DNA of 64,000 nt from Nitrosospira sp. Is2 (GCF_033095785.1 NZ_CP137134.1:1488001-1552000); one strand, 5' to 3'. Positions 34,628-44,314 are shown, counted from the stretch's first letter. Made by a program: numbers and translations. The notes: generated by a model not told the origin, from the sequence alone.

Positions 34628-35091
34628 ACTTTAAACAAAAACCGCAATATGTCAGTACAAGGATTTTAGCTCCGGCCGCCCGGCTTGCGCCGTTCTTAAC
34701 ATGCACTCAAAGGTCATGTTAGCCTTCTCTGCAACAAGTCTCGCCATGATACATGTCGAGCCGTGTTGTCAGTCCTCTGCTCTACCGACTGAGCTACTTG
34801 GCCACTTTAAACAGAAACCCAAGGCTTTATCTAACCGAACAAAATGCCAAGGTTCTTTTTTTACGGCGCAATTCTAGCACAGCGTCCCTTCGTTGGAAAC
34901 AAAAGGCGGATATCGAATGGGTCGCAGGATGGCGATATTACACGCTCGGTCTTCCAGGGGCGCTTTCCCAAGACTGCGACAGGAAAAATTCCTTTCTGCG
35001 ATTGAGCCAGTCTCGCATGGCTCTTACATACGCTATATAGACCCGGGCAGATAAAACAGGCTACAATTCAGTATTTTAGCAGTTGTATGTC
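34628..35091. other. Scar region between tRNA-Phe and ribF
   Basis: Apart from the tRNA fragment at 34769-34813, no gene is visible. The final 200 nt before ribF presumably contain its promoter, but no convincing -35/-10 pair was picked out. Confidence 0.4.
34769..34813 (-). repeat. Second copy of the tRNA-Phe 5' half
   Basis: These 45 bp match 34593-34637 exactly: the tRNA-Phe 5' half from the acceptor through the anticodon region, plus a few upstream bases. The 3' half is absent, so this is not a functional tRNA. The 176-nt offset, with a degenerate ACAAGGATTTT core at about 34658, suggests an older integration or partial duplication at this site. Confidence 0.85.
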
Positions 35092-36069
35092 ATGCGCGTT
35101 TCCCACGGTATTCCCGTTCAGGCTGAAGCTCCCGTTGCGCTCACCATAGGCAACTTTGATGGTGTGCATCTCGGCCACCAGGCGATGCTTGCGCGTCTGA
35201 AGGACGCTGCCGCCCGGCTCGAGCTCGCCACGTGCGTGATGATTTTCGAGCCACATCCGCGCGAATTTTTCGCACCGGATAAGGCCCCCACCCGGCTCAC
35301 CAGCCTACGGGAGAAACTGGAGTTGCTGTCGGCGGCCGGGGTGGAAAGAGTGCAGATATGCCGCTTTAATTTCGACTTCGCAAAGATCCAGGCGGAAGAT
35401 TTTATTGTTCGTATCCTGCAGCACGGCCTTGCCGCTCGCTGGATTCTGGTAGGAGACGATTTTCGCTTTGGCGCGCGCCGTGCCGGGGATTTTTACATGT
35501 TGAAAACGTTTTCGGCCGACCTCGGCTTTGATGTGGAGGAAATGCCGGGCTACACCGTGGATGGCTTGCGTGTTTCAAGCACGGCGGTTCGACAGGCCCT
35601 GGCTTGCGACGATCTGGATTTGGTGCAACGCCTGTTGGGGCGTCCTTATAGCATCAGCGGGCGGGTAGTCAGTGGTCACAAGCTGGGCAAGAAGATCGGC
35701 TTTCCCACTGCCAATATTCAATTGAAGCACAACCGGCCGCCGCTTTCGGGCATATTCGCGGTAGAGGTGGAGGGTGATGCATCGTCATTTTCGCCTTCGC
35801 CGTTGCAGGGCGTAGCCAGTCTGGGCGTGCGCCCAACCGTTCATGAGCATGGGTTGCCGGTTCTGGAAGTGCACCTGTTCGATTTCAACCGTGAGATTTA
35901 TGGAGAGCATGTTCGCGTGCATTTTCTGCTTAAACTTCGGGACGAAGAAAAATACCCGGACCTTGCGTCGCTCACTAAACAGATCGGGCAGGACGTGTCG
36001 GACGCAAAGAACTTTTTCACCTCTCGGCCCACAGCCATGATCGGCAATAAGCTTCTAAGATCGAACTGA
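35092..36069 (+). CDS. ribF: Bifunctional riboflavin kinase / FAD synthetase
   Basis: This cytosolic enzyme phosphorylates riboflavin to FMN and adenylates it to FAD. The N-terminal FAD synthetase half shows LTIGNFDGVHLGHQAM and STAVRQAL; the C-terminal riboflavin kinase half shows KIGFPTANIQL and EVHLFDFNREIYGE. The 325-residue length is standard. ATG 35092 (MRVSHGIPV) fits the family start better than the TTG 9 nt upstream. ribF-ileS-lspA is a widespread proteobacterial operon; ileS begins 16 nt downstream. FAD demand is high in this lineage, but no FMN riboswitch is visible upstream. Confidence 0.95.
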   Translation: MRVSHGIPVQAEAPVALTIGNFDGVHLGHQAMLARLKDAAARLELATCVMIFEPHPREFFAPDKAPTRLTSLREKLELLSAAGVERVQICRFNFDFAKIQAEDFIVRILQHGLAARWILVGDDFRFGARRAGDFYMLKTFSADLGFDVEEMPGYTVDGLRVSSTAVRQALACDDLDLVQRLLGRPYSISGRVVSGHKLGKKIGFPTANIQLKHNRPPLSGIFAVEVEGDASSFSPSPLQGVASLGVRPTVHEHGLPVLEVHLFDFNREIYGEHVRVHFLLKLRDEEKYPDLASLTKQIGQDVSDAKNFFTSRPTAMIGNKLLRSN

Positions 36070-36085
36070 CTTTCGCTTATCTCTC

Positions 36086-38914
36086 ATGACCGACTATAAG
36101 AAGACGCTCAATCTGCCTGAAACGCCTTTTCCCATGCGCGGCGACCTTGCCAGGCGCGAGCCTGTCATGCTCAAGGCCTGGCAGGAGAAGAACCTCTACC
36201 AGAAAATCCGCGAAGTTTGCAAAGGCCGCCCCAAATTCGTGCTTCACGATGGTCCCCCATACGCCAATGGCGATATACACATCGGCCATGCGGTCAACAA
36301 GATATTGAAAGACATTATTATCAAGTCGAAGACGCTGGCCGGCTTCGACGCGCCTTATGTGCCTGGCTGGGATTGCCATGGGCTACCGATTGAGCATCAG
36401 ATTGAGAAAAAGTATGGCAAAAATTTGCCGGGCGACACGGTGCGCGAACTGTGCCGCGCTTTTGCCCAGGAGCAGGTGACGCGGCAGAAGGCGGATTTCA
36501 TTCGCTTGGGCGTGCTGGGTGACTGGGATCACCCCTACCTCACGATGGATTATGAGACGGAGGCGGGGATAATCCGCGCGCTCGGGAAGGTCTACGAAAG
36601 GGGATATCTCTATCAGGGACAAAAACCCGTCAACTGGTGCATAGATTGCGGTTCGGCGCTGGCGGAAGCGGAAGTTGAATATGAAGACAAGACTTCGCCG
36701 GCGATAGACGTAAAATTCAGGGTGGTGGATGCTGATGCGTTCTGGAAAAAAATCCGCAGCCAGTCGGGTGCCTCCGTTTCGACTGATGTATCAGCTAAAC
36801 CGGTTAACGTAGTTATCTGGACAACCACACCGTGGACGTTGCCCGCAAACCAGGCGGTTAGCCTGAATCCTGACGCTTACTACATCGTCATGGATACAGG
36901 CAGTGAGTGCTTACTCCTCGCCGATGCACTGGCGGATAGCGCGCTGCAACGCTATGGCATCGATAGGGCCAGCGTTAACGTTTTGGGAGGATGTGCGGGG
37001 TGCCAGCTCGAAAATATCCTGTTGGAGCACCCATTCTACCCGCGGCAAGTGCCTATTATTCTCGGGGATCATGTGACGATGGAGGCGGGAACCGGCGCGG
37101 TGCACACTGCTCCGGCACATGGCGCGGATGACTATGTCGTGGGACAGAAGTATGGTTTGCCGGTTGAAAATCCCGTTGGAGACGATGGCCGCTTTTTTGC
37201 TCATGTGCCGCTCGTCGGTGGTCTCCTGGTGTGGAAAGCCAACGAGGTAGTAATTCAGCAGCTGGGGGCGAATGGCATGTTGCTGAAGATGGAGAAGCTT
37301 CAGCATAGCTATCCTCACTGCTGGCGGCATCGCACACCGATCATCTTTCGTGCAACGCCTCAGTGGTTTATTTCCATGGACAAGCGGGTCCGGAGCAGCG
37401 ATCCGGAAGGGGTAAGCCAAACCTTGCGCGAAGCGGCGAAAGCTGCGGTGGAAGCAACTGCGTTTTATCCTTCCTGGGGTCGTGCGCGGCTGGATGCAAT
37501 GGTCAAAACTCGCCCCGACTGGTGCGTGTCGCGGCAGCGCAAATGGGGAGTGCCGATGGCGCTGTTCGTAAACAGGGAAACGCAGGAACTGCACCCTCGC
37601 ACCAGTGAGTTGTTGGAGCAGGTGGCGTGCCGCGTGGAGCAGCAGGGTATCGAAGGATGGTTCAGCCTGGACGCGGAGGAACTGCTTGGGCATGAAATCA
37701 AGGATTACAAGAAACTCACACATACGCTGGATGTGTGGTTCGACTCGGGAACAACCCATGATACGGTACTCAAACGCAACCCCGAGCTTTGTTATCCCGC
37801 CGATTTATATCTTGAGGGTTCCGACCAGCATCGGGGCTGGTTTCAGTCCTCTCTATTGACGGGTTGCGCAATTGACGGACGCGCCCCCTACGATGCATTG
37901 CTCACGCACGGTTTCGTCGTCGACGGGCATGGTCACAAGATGAGCAAATCCAAGGGCAATGTCATCGCGCCGCAAAAAGTGATGGACACCTGGGGAGCGG
38001 ATATTCTTCGGCTGTGGGTCGGCTCTACCGACTATTCCGGAGAGCTTTCAATCTCTGACGAAATTCTCAAGCGCGTGGTTGAGAGCTACCGGCGCATACG
38101 CAACACGCTTCGATTTCTTCTTGCTAATCTGGCGGACTTCGATCCCGTGGCCGATGCGGTACCGATTGAGGAGTGGCTGGAAATCGACCGTTATATGCTG
38201 GCCTTCACGAGAAGGCTTCAGGATGATTTGACCGAGGATTACAAGCGCTACGATTTTCACCTCATCGTCCATCGTCTGCACAATTATTGTTCCGAGGACC
38301 TGGGCGGATTCTATCTCGACGTTCTCAAGGACCGGCTTTATACGGCGGCGGCAAAGGGCCTTCCGCGCCGATCGGCGCAAGGCGCGCTGCACCATATCGC
38401 CCACAGCCTGGTGCGGCTGTTTGCACCCATCCTGAGCTTTACAGCTGAAGAGGTGTGGCAATCTCTGATTGGCGCCACTGAGGATAGTGTTCTGTTGCAT
38501 ACATGGCATGAATTGCCGCTACAGCAGGATGAAGAAGCACTGATGGCCCGTTGGGCGCGGATCCGCCAATTGCGCTCCCAAGTTCAGGGACGATTGGAAG
38601 AGGCGCGCGTGCGGGGCGAGATCGGCTCATCGCTTGCTGCTGCCGTGGAGATACACACCTCGGGAGAGGATTTCTCGCTGCTCGACTCGCTTGGAGACGA
38701 TCTCAGGTTGATATTGGTCACATCGTCGGCGCGAGTATCTCGTTCGGAGGATTCCGCGAGCGAAGCAACCCGGGTTACCCCTTCTGCACACCCGAAATGC
38801 GAGCGCTGCTGGCATTATCGCGCGGACGTAGGTGTCGACCCGTCGCACCCCACCATTTGCGGGCGCTGCGTATCCAATTTATATGGTTCTGGAGAGGCCC
38901 GGCGGTATGCCTGA
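36086..38914 (+). CDS. ileS: Isoleucyl-tRNA synthetase
   Basis: This class I aminoacyl-tRNA synthetase charges tRNA-Ile. The catalytic HIGH motif lies at residues 65-68 (DIHIGHA), and KMSKS at 618-622 (GHKMSKSKGN). The CP1 editing domain carries TTPWTLPANQAV and the C-terminus a zinc-binding tail (CERCWHYRAD ... CGRCVSN). The length of 942 residues is typical of the bacterial zinc-containing form. The position between ribF and lspA is conserved in proteobacteria. Confidence 0.98.
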   Translation: MTDYKKTLNLPETPFPMRGDLARREPVMLKAWQEKNLYQKIREVCKGRPKFVLHDGPPYANGDIHIGHAVNKILKDIIIKSKTLAGFDAPYVPGWDCHGLPIEHQIEKKYGKNLPGDTVRELCRAFAQEQVTRQKADFIRLGVLGDWDHPYLTMDYETEAGIIRALGKVYERGYLYQGQKPVNWCIDCGSALAEAEVEYEDKTSPAIDVKFRVVDADAFWKKIRSQSGASVSTDVSAKPVNVVIWTTTPWTLPANQAVSLNPDAYYIVMDTGSECLLLADALADSALQRYGIDRASVNVLGGCAGCQLENILLEHPFYPRQVPIILGDHVTMEAGTGAVHTAPAHGADDYVVGQKYGLPVENPVGDDGRFFAHVPLVGGLLVWKANEVVIQQLGANGMLLKMEKLQHSYPHCWRHRTPIIFRATPQWFISMDKRVRSSDPEGVSQTLREAAKAAVEATAFYPSWGRARLDAMVKTRPDWCVSRQRKWGVPMALFVNRETQELHPRTSELLEQVACRVEQQGIEGWFSLDAEELLGHEIKDYKKLTHTLDVWFDSGTTHDTVLKRNPELCYPADLYLEGSDQHRGWFQSSLLTGCAIDGRAPYDALLTHGFVVDGHGHKMSKSKGNVIAPQKVMDTWGADILRLWVGSTDYSGELSISDEILKRVVESYRRIRNTLRFLLANLADFDPVADAVPIEEWLEIDRYMLAFTRRLQDDLTEDYKRYDFHLIVHRLHNYCSEDLGGFYLDVLKDRLYTAAAKGLPRRSAQGALHHIAHSLVRLFAPILSFTAEEVWQSLIGATEDSVLLHTWHELPLQQDEEALMARWARIRQLRSQVQGRLEEARVRGEIGSSLAAAVEIHTSGEDFSLLDSLGDDLRLILVTSSARVSRSEDSASEATRVTPSAHPKCERCWHYRADVGVDPSHPTICGRCVSNLYGSGEARRYA

Positions 38915-38935
38915 GACAATGACGTGGCGGGCGGG

Positions 38936-39415
38936 ATGAAATTGCAGGTCAGCCTTGCCCTTGCATTAGTTGTGCTGGTGCTGGATTTAGTCACCAAGCG
39001 CTGGGTGGAAGCTATATTATTTCACGGTGAACAAATTCCGCTGACGGCGTTTTTCAATCTGGTACTAACCTATAATGCCGGCGCCGCGTTCAGTTTTCTA
39101 AGTGACGCCGGCGGATGGCAACGCTGGTTTTTCAGCGTTGTTGCCGCGGGCGCTTCCATTCTCATCATCTATCTGCTGCGCAAGCATGCAGCGGACAAAC
39201 TGTTTTGTCTGGCGTTGAGCCTGATATTAGGCGGTGCGCTAGGCAATCTGTGGGATCGCATTGCCTTGGGCCATGTGGTCGATTTCCTCGATTTCCATGT
39301 TGCCGGCTACCACTGGCCGGCGTTCAATATTGCCGACTCGGCCATTTTCCTCGGCGCGGCGTCGCTAATACTGGACAGTTTTTTGCGCAAGGAACCAAAA
39401 GTCAACGGCCAGTAA
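38936..39415 (+). CDS. lspA: Lipoprotein signal peptidase (signal peptidase II)
   Basis: This inner-membrane aspartyl protease removes lipoprotein signal peptides. Four hydrophobic segments are visible, and the catalytic aspartates sit in GHVVDFLDFH and FNIADSAIF; LVLTYNAGAAFSF and LGGALGNLWDR are family signatures. ATG 38936 (MKLQVSLALALVV) is preferred, with GGCGGG just upstream; a GTG at 38924 is the alternative. It is the third gene of ribF-ileS-lspA. The PLD lipoprotein in the island is a potential substrate. Confidence 0.95.
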   Translation: MKLQVSLALALVVLVLDLVTKRWVEAILFHGEQIPLTAFFNLVLTYNAGAAFSFLSDAGGWQRWFFSVVAAGASILIIYLLRKHAADKLFCLALSLILGGALGNLWDRIALGHVVDFLDFHVAGYHWPAFNIADSAIFLGAASLILDSFLRKEPKVNGQ

Positions 39416-39421
39416 AGGCGC

Positions 39422-39988
39422 CTAAGCTGCCTCAATGCTACGCGTCTTACCCGGCTGCCACATCACGTCATCGACCCCGTGTTCACGGTTGAGGACGCGG
39501 CAGAGCACGAATAAAAGATCAGATAGGCGGTTAAGATAATGGATGTGGCAGGGTACCGCGGTTTCGGCGCGGTAAAGCCTCATCACGCACCGTTCGGCTC
39601 GTCGGCACACTGAACGCGCGACGTGGCATGTCGCGGCGAGAGGGGTTCCGCCAGGCAGTATGAATTCCTTTAGCGGAGCCAGGCTGGCGTTATATTCGTC
39701 GAGCTCTTTTTCCAGACGGCTGACTTGCGCTTCGTTCATGCTTACGCGTCCGGGAATGCTCAGGTCCCCACCCAGGTCGAATAAATCATGCTGGACATTT
39801 TCCATCCGGCTGCGCATATCCTCCTGAAGCCTGCCTGAAAGCAAGACCCCGATGTGGCTGTTTAATTCGTCCACTGTTCCGATAGCTTCGATACGCAGGC
39901 TCTCCTTGCCCGTTCGGCCTCCATCGCCGAGCCCTGTTGTACCGTCATCGCCGGTGCGCGTATAGATTCGGGTCAGGCGCTTTCCCAT
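39422..39988 (-). CDS. Cob(I)alamin adenosyltransferase, PduO type
   Basis: The enzyme adenosylates cob(I)alamin to coenzyme B12 using ATP. PduO-family signatures are clear: IYTRTGDDGTTGLGDGGRT near the N-terminus, GTVDELNSHIGVLLS, and RLSDLLFVLCRVLNREHG at the C-terminus. The 188-residue length is standard. It lies 1 nt downstream of rhlE on the same strand and converges on lspA. Whether the organism makes or salvages cobalamin is not shown in the window. Confidence 0.93.
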   Translation of the reverse strand: MGKRLTRIYTRTGDDGTTGLGDGGRTGKESLRIEAIGTVDELNSHIGVLLSGRLQEDMRSRMENVQHDLFDLGGDLSIPGRVSMNEAQVSRLEKELDEYNASLAPLKEFILPGGTPLAATCHVARSVCRRAERCVMRLYRAETAVPCHIHYLNRLSDLLFVLCRVLNREHGVDDVMWQPGKTRSIEAA

Positions 39989-39989
39989 G

Positions 39990-41534
39990 TCACGACTCGT
40001 CCTGCTTGGGCTTGTCGGGTGGACGTGGCCGAAATAAAGCAGCCAATGGTTTGTTGTGTCGCCCTGGCCGATGATAATGTGACAGGCTATCTGTTGGCTG
40101 GGGGATTGAAGGGGCAGGCGAAGTTGGCTGCGATGGAATATAAGGCTGGGTGAATAACGGGTCCTCCACGCCTTTAGGTTTCCCTCCGCTCATGCGGGAG
40201 CGCCCCCGATAACTCTTGAGCTCCGCTTGGCCTCGGGACGATTGCCCGTCCGACGGGAGCGGTGACTTGCTTTTTTCCGCTGCGGCAGGGTGCGGCTCGA
40301 CAGGCTTCTTCTGGCCCGATCTGGCTGCTTCGCCTCGATGGGCGTCCCTGACCTGCCCACGCTGTGATTCACCACCTTGGTCGAGTTTTGTGTCGGCCTC
40401 GAATCCAGTAATTACTCTGGAATCGAGTTTGAATTTGAGAAGTTTCTCTATGCCGTTCAGCAGTTCCTGCTCATCCTCGCACACGAGGGAAATTGCATCA
40501 CCTTTGGTGCCGGCGCGACCCGTACGACCGATCCGGTGAATATAATCCTCGGGCGTAGTAGGCAACTCGAAGTTAACCACATGTGGCAGGTCTTCGATGT
40601 CTAACCCGCGTGCGGCAACATCGGTTGCCACCAGCACGCTGGCAATGCCTTCCTTGAATTCCGCCAACGCCTGAGTACGTTGTGGCTGGCTTTTATCGCC
40701 ATGAATCGCCGTAGCCGTAATTCCGTCTCTTTCCAACTGCTGAGCCAAACGGCTGGCGCCGTGCTTGGTGCGAACAAAAACCAGAACCTGTTTCAGATCC
40801 TGCGACTTGATCAGGTAGGTTAAGAGCTCTCGTTTACGGGTTCGCGATACGGGATAGACTACATGCGTGATGAGTTCAGCTATCGAATTTTGCCTTGCCA
40901 CTTCGATCAGTACCGGATCTTTTAGCAGGGTGTTCGCAAGTTTCTTGATTTCCCCGGAGAATGTGGCCGAGAACATGAGGCTCTGACGCTGTGGCGGCAA
41001 TAGGGTGAGGATACGCTTGATATCCGGCAGAAAACCCATATCCAGCATCCGGTCGGCTTCGTCCAGTATGAGAATTTCAAGTTTGGAGAGCGTTAAGGTT
41101 TTTTGCTGTATGTGATCGATGAGGCGTCCCGGCGTTGCCACCAGAATCTCGACTCCAGCACGTAATGCTTTTATTTGCGGATCGATGTCGACTCCGCCAT
41201 AAATCGCGCTGCACCTGAGCGGAAGGTATTTGCCGTAGGCCTTTACGCTCTCGTATACCTGGACCGCCAGTTCGCGTGTAGGCACGAGTATAAGGGCGCG
41301 GATAGGATGCCGGGCGGGGGACGCGCTGGTGCTGGCGCCGGGCTGCAGGCGGTGCAGCATCGGCAAGGTAAAACCTGCCGTCTTGCCGGTACCTGTTTGC
41401 GCACCACCCATTATGTCCTTGCCTGCAAGGATGGGCGGAATCGCCTGAGTCTGGATCGGAGTGGGTTCTGTATAACCTTGATCTGCGATCGCGCGAATGA
41501 TTTCAGCGGAAAGATTGAGTTGAGCGAATGACAT
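39990..41534 (-). CDS. rhlE: DEAD-box ATP-dependent RNA helicase RhlE
   Basis: An RNA helicase for ribosome assembly and mRNA turnover. All core motifs are present: Q motif (EPTPIQTQAI), AQTGTGKT, PTRELAVQV, DEADRMLDMGF, SAT, and HRIGRTGRAG. The C-terminal 140 residues are basic and low-complexity (RGRSRMSGGKPKG, SQPTSPAPSIPQP), typical of RhlE RNA-binding tails. ATG 41534 (MSFAQLNLS) matches the family start; the longer frame adds eight unlikely residues. Expressed leftward, ending 1 nt before the adenosyltransferase start. Confidence 0.93.
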   Translation of the reverse strand: MSFAQLNLSAEIIRAIADQGYTEPTPIQTQAIPPILAGKDIMGGAQTGTGKTAGFTLPMLHRLQPGASTSASPARHPIRALILVPTRELAVQVYESVKAYGKYLPLRCSAIYGGVDIDPQIKALRAGVEILVATPGRLIDHIQQKTLTLSKLEILILDEADRMLDMGFLPDIKRILTLLPPQRQSLMFSATFSGEIKKLANTLLKDPVLIEVARQNSIAELITHVVYPVSRTRKRELLTYLIKSQDLKQVLVFVRTKHGASRLAQQLERDGITATAIHGDKSQPQRTQALAEFKEGIASVLVATDVAARGLDIEDLPHVVNFELPTTPEDYIHRIGRTGRAGTKGDAISLVCEDEQELLNGIEKLLKFKLDSRVITGFEADTKLDQGGESQRGQVRDAHRGEAARSGQKKPVEPHPAAAEKSKSPLPSDGQSSRGQAELKSYRGRSRMSGGKPKGVEDPLFTQPYIPSQPTSPAPSIPQPTDSLSHYHRPGRHNKPLAALFRPRPPDKPKQDES

Positions 41535-41710
41535 ATATATTACGTTTGAATCGCCCAACGTTGACGGTTGGAGCGGTTCAAACAGAACAGTTTATAAATA
41601 GGAAAATTGTGGAGGACAAGGGCTGAAAATAAATGTGTGCGGCGTTTTGTGCGTAAACGGGTCATTGATTAATTGTTATTGTTAGACTGTCAGCAAGATG
41701 TAAAATTCAT

Positions 41711-42493
41711 TCAGTCATTTCTCACGCCTTGCTCAGCGTTTTTTGGCTTCCCTGCCTTAACCCAGTCCGTGCCTTTTTTTAGCGTCTTTAATAACACAGG
41801 TGCGGACCCAATGGCGACCGCGTCAACAAGGCAATACCATGCAGCGACACCGCTCGGCGGATTCCCTTGTGTCAACTGGAAGATCGGTTCAAGCGTCGCC
41901 CATTTCCAGGTCCCCGCGGCGGTACCAATCAGCTCCAACCAGGTGGTAATAAAAAAGGCAGCCAGGTAAACCATGGGGGAGCGGCCCTTGAACAGGTAAA
42001 TCAGAAAAACACAAAACAGCAGCGCCCCAACCTGGTCGCCTTGCTCAGGATATCCGCTGATTCCCCACAGTGACCACGCTCCGCATGTCGCGATTACAAA
42101 GGCTGCTATCTTTCGGGCATGCAGCAGAAAAAGACCGGACCGGGCGAGGGCGACGGCGGTCAGATAAACCATTCCATGACCGGGCGGAACGTACGCCGGT
42201 ACGTTCCCGAATCGATAAGTATAGCCACCCATGTAGATGGAAGCGAAGTGCTCCCCCAACGTAGCAAATGCCACGGCCACGATAACTTGCATCCTGACTT
42301 CCTTGTTCTCGCCCAGTAGCAACCCGAACAGAAATGACCACGCGATGAGACCCATGGTATTTTGCTGCTCTAGGCTGCCATTTGCGTCGAGGTTAAGGCT
42401 GATCGCGACGCAAGTGAATGTCAGGGTCGCGATGAAGTAGTCACGAATTCGATGAACACCGGACGTATTTGGTTGGGGAAAGTGACGCAGCAT
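41711..42493 (-). CDS. Polytopic membrane protein of unknown function
   Basis: I cannot name this 260-residue protein. It has about seven hydrophobic helices (GLIAWSFLFGLLLG, VALARSGLFLLHARKIAAFV, ALLFCVFLIYLFKG, MVYLAAFFITTWLELIGTAA). Tryptophan and proline conserved-looking motifs (GTAAGTWKW, GNPPSGVAAWYCLVDAV) suggest a genuine family. It lies downstream of the hydroxylamine cluster on the same strand but behind its terminator, so co-transcription with cycX is not expected. No catalytic or haem-binding motif is seen. Confidence 0.7.
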   Translation of the reverse strand: MLRHFPQPNTSGVHRIRDYFIATLTFTCVAISLNLDANGSLEQQNTMGLIAWSFLFGLLLGENKEVRMQVIVAVAFATLGEHFASIYMGGYTYRFGNVPAYVPPGHGMVYLTAVALARSGLFLLHARKIAAFVIATCGAWSLWGISGYPEQGDQVGALLFCVFLIYLFKGRSPMVYLAAFFITTWLELIGTAAGTWKWATLEPIFQLTQGNPPSGVAAWYCLVDAVAIGSAPVLLKTLKKGTDWVKAGKPKNAEQGVRND

Positions 42494-42628
42494 TATCTTC
42501 TATGCGCTACTACTTGTAAGAAACGCTCAGTATACTGCCATTTGAGCGAAGACGGAGATCGGGAATCTACGCGTAAAACCCCGCTTGAAAATGATGGTCG
42601 AAATTCAGTGCGACAGGCTTAAATAATT

Positions 42629-42666
42629 GAAACCGCTGGCCCCTCGAAAGGAGCAGCCAGCGGTTT
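42629..42666 (-). terminator. Terminator of the hao cluster
   Basis: An 11-bp stem (AAACCGCTGGC / GCCAGCGGTTT) lies 56 nt after the cycX stop; on the minus strand it is followed by TTTCAATTATTT. It marks the 3' end of the haoA-haoB-cycA-cycX transcription unit. Confidence 0.75.
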
Positions 42667-42722
42667 GGTTGAAGTAACAGGAAACGCCGCAGAAGCGATA
42701 CGATGCAAGAGGATAGATCGCG

Positions 42723-43319
42723 CTACTCCTCATCCTCGTCATCGTCCTCATCCTTTTTCTCGGGTTTGAGGACCATCTTGCCCTGCTTTTTGCTCTCGTT
42801 GAGGTCGGTCTCCGGGGCTTCCTTGTGCACCAGGTTCTGATGGCAGTCGATGCAGGTGGCGCCCTCGGTTTCCATCTTCTTGTGCGCAGCCTTGGCATCA
42901 GCTCCCGGGGGCTGGGGATTCTTGTGACATTCCCGGCAGGTGTTGCTGTCCCATTTCTTCAGGTTCATGCGCGCATCGTGCGCCATGATCAGCCTGCGCT
43001 CGTTGAATTTCTCCAGCGTGGAATAGTCGTTGGCAAATTCCAGGTACAGCTCGCGCGCACCGTCGACCACGTGCGTGGCCACGGCCAGGTGGAAGTTCTT
43101 GAAGCCCTGCGGGATGTGACAGTCCTTGCAGCCGGGGTTGGCGCCCAGTGCCCCATAGTGCGATGAATTCTTCAACTCATCATGAGGATAGGTCATGGAA
43201 TGACAGCTGGTGCAGAATTCAGTGGTGGAGACGGCGGCCTCGCCGCCGAATACCACCGCCACCATCACAATCCCCAGCAGCGCGCCTGTGAGCAGGGAGC
43301 CGCCTGCCTTGATTCCCAT
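42723..43319 (-). CDS. cycX: Tetrahaem cytochrome cM552 (NapC/NrfH-type quinone reductase)
   Basis: An N-terminal membrane anchor (LLTGALLGIVMVAVVFGGEA) precedes four CxxCH haem sites: CTSCH, CKDCH, CRECH and CIDCH. In ammonia oxidisers cM552 is thought to pass electrons from c554 to ubiquinone. The C-terminus is very acidic (KKDEDDDEDEE), an unusual tail that may aid docking. Its ATG shares one base with the cycA stop (TGATG), so translation is coupled. Last gene of the hao cluster; the terminator follows 56 nt later. Confidence 0.95.
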   Translation of the reverse strand: MGIKAGGSLLTGALLGIVMVAVVFGGEAAVSTTEFCTSCHSMTYPHDELKNSSHYGALGANPGCKDCHIPQGFKNFHLAVATHVVDGARELYLEFANDYSTLEKFNERRLIMAHDARMNLKKWDSNTCRECHKNPQPPGADAKAAHKKMETEGATCIDCHQNLVHKEAPETDLNESKKQGKMVLKPEKKDEDDDEDEE

Positions 43320-44029
43320 CAGTCGTCTACCTCGGTCTTCTTGCCAACCTTGGCCTTGGACTGGAAGTCGTCATGGTACTTGAACTTGGGATCTCCCTCG
43401 AAGACGCCGTCCAGTTTGTAGTGCTCGTGCATGGCCTTGACGTCCTTTACGTATTTGTCAAAGTTGAAGGTGTATTTCTTGTCCACACCCGGGTGATAGG
43501 GGGTGTAGGGCTTCTTGACACCCTTCCAGGGCGAGCCTTCATAGTTCATGTGGCAGGCATTGCAGCTCTCTTCAAAGGCAAAGTCCTGTCCGGCATCGGC
43601 CAGCGATGAGCGCGGGGCGGTCTTCTTCGATTTCTCATAGGCCGCACCCGATTTGCGGTGCATGCCCCGGTACTTCGATCCCGGTCCATGGCACGATTCG
43701 CAGCCCACGCCGGTCAGGAACTTGTTGGGGTCATCAACCGTGTAGCCGCCTTCCTTGCCCCAGCCGTCAACATGGCAGCCTACGCAATCCTTGTCCTTGG
43801 TGTAATCCTTTTTAGGATCGAGCTTGGCCTTTTTCTTGGCCTCCTCCTTGGTGCCGGGCTTTAACGATTCCATGGCCTTGGCGTGCGCCGTGTCTCCCCA
43901 GGATTCAGCCTGGCTCTTGTGACAGGAACTGCATTTCTTGCGGCCCTCAAACGATTGCGCGGCCGCACTCCCGGATATCACCGCAAACAGGGCTGCGGCG
44001 GCAAGTGCGAATGTCATGCGATGGCTCAT
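43319..44029 (-). CDS. cycA: Tetrahaem cytochrome c554
   Basis: A cleaved signal peptide (MSHRMTFALAAAALFAVISG, SAAA) leads to the periplasmic protein with four haem motifs CSSCH, CVGCH, CESCH and CNACH. Cytochrome c554 accepts electron pairs from HAO and passes them to cM552; NO reductase activity has also been reported for the family. A strong Shine-Dalgarno (AAAGGAGAG) precedes ATG 44029. A 342-nt gap with two stem-loops separates it from haoB, so it may be transcribed both from the hao promoter and from its own. Confidence 0.96.
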   Translation of the reverse strand: MSHRMTFALAAAALFAVISGSAAAQSFEGRKKCSSCHKSQAESWGDTAHAKAMESLKPGTKEEAKKKAKLDPKKDYTKDKDCVGCHVDGWGKEGGYTVDDPNKFLTGVGCESCHGPGSKYRGMHRKSGAAYEKSKKTAPRSSLADAGQDFAFEESCNACHMNYEGSPWKGVKKPYTPYHPGVDKKYTFNFDKYVKDVKAMHEHYKLDGVFEGDPKFKYHDDFQSKAKVGKKTEVDD

Positions 44030-44245
44030 GATCTCTCCTTTTTTTCTTTCGAAGACAATTGTATCCGTTGGGTTTTATGAATCTTCTATTTTGACCATAA
44101 CTGTATCTCCGGTTTATGCAAACGGGTAGCACCAGTACCATGACTCTTTCTGGTACCACTGGTACCGGCACTGCGGACCTTGGCAGTATCAGTACTCTAC
44201 ATTATAGGCGCTTACGGCCGTTGCATGGTCACGCTTCGAAGCGTT

Positions 44246-44314
44246 GCCTGAGACCCCCCGCAGCGGGGATCAGGCAGCGGAGAGGACGCCCAGACCGCGT
44301 TGCGGTCTGGCGTC
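44246..44314. terminator. Paired stem-loops between haoB and cycA
   Basis: Two hairpins occur: TGCCTGA...CCCCGC / GCGGGG...TCAGGCA (44246-44276) and an almost perfect GACGCC(C)AGACCGC / GCGGTCTGGCGTC (44285-44314). The second is followed on the plus strand by TGTTTCTTTT; in the operon direction it is not followed by a T-run. They may attenuate or process the transcript, setting haoAB versus cycAX levels. Confidence 0.55.

Noticed and set aside
44116..44200. GGTACC-rich near-palindromic patch considered as an operator or IS end
   Set aside because: No matching partner end and no known regulator motif; noted only alongside the haoB-cycA stem-loops.
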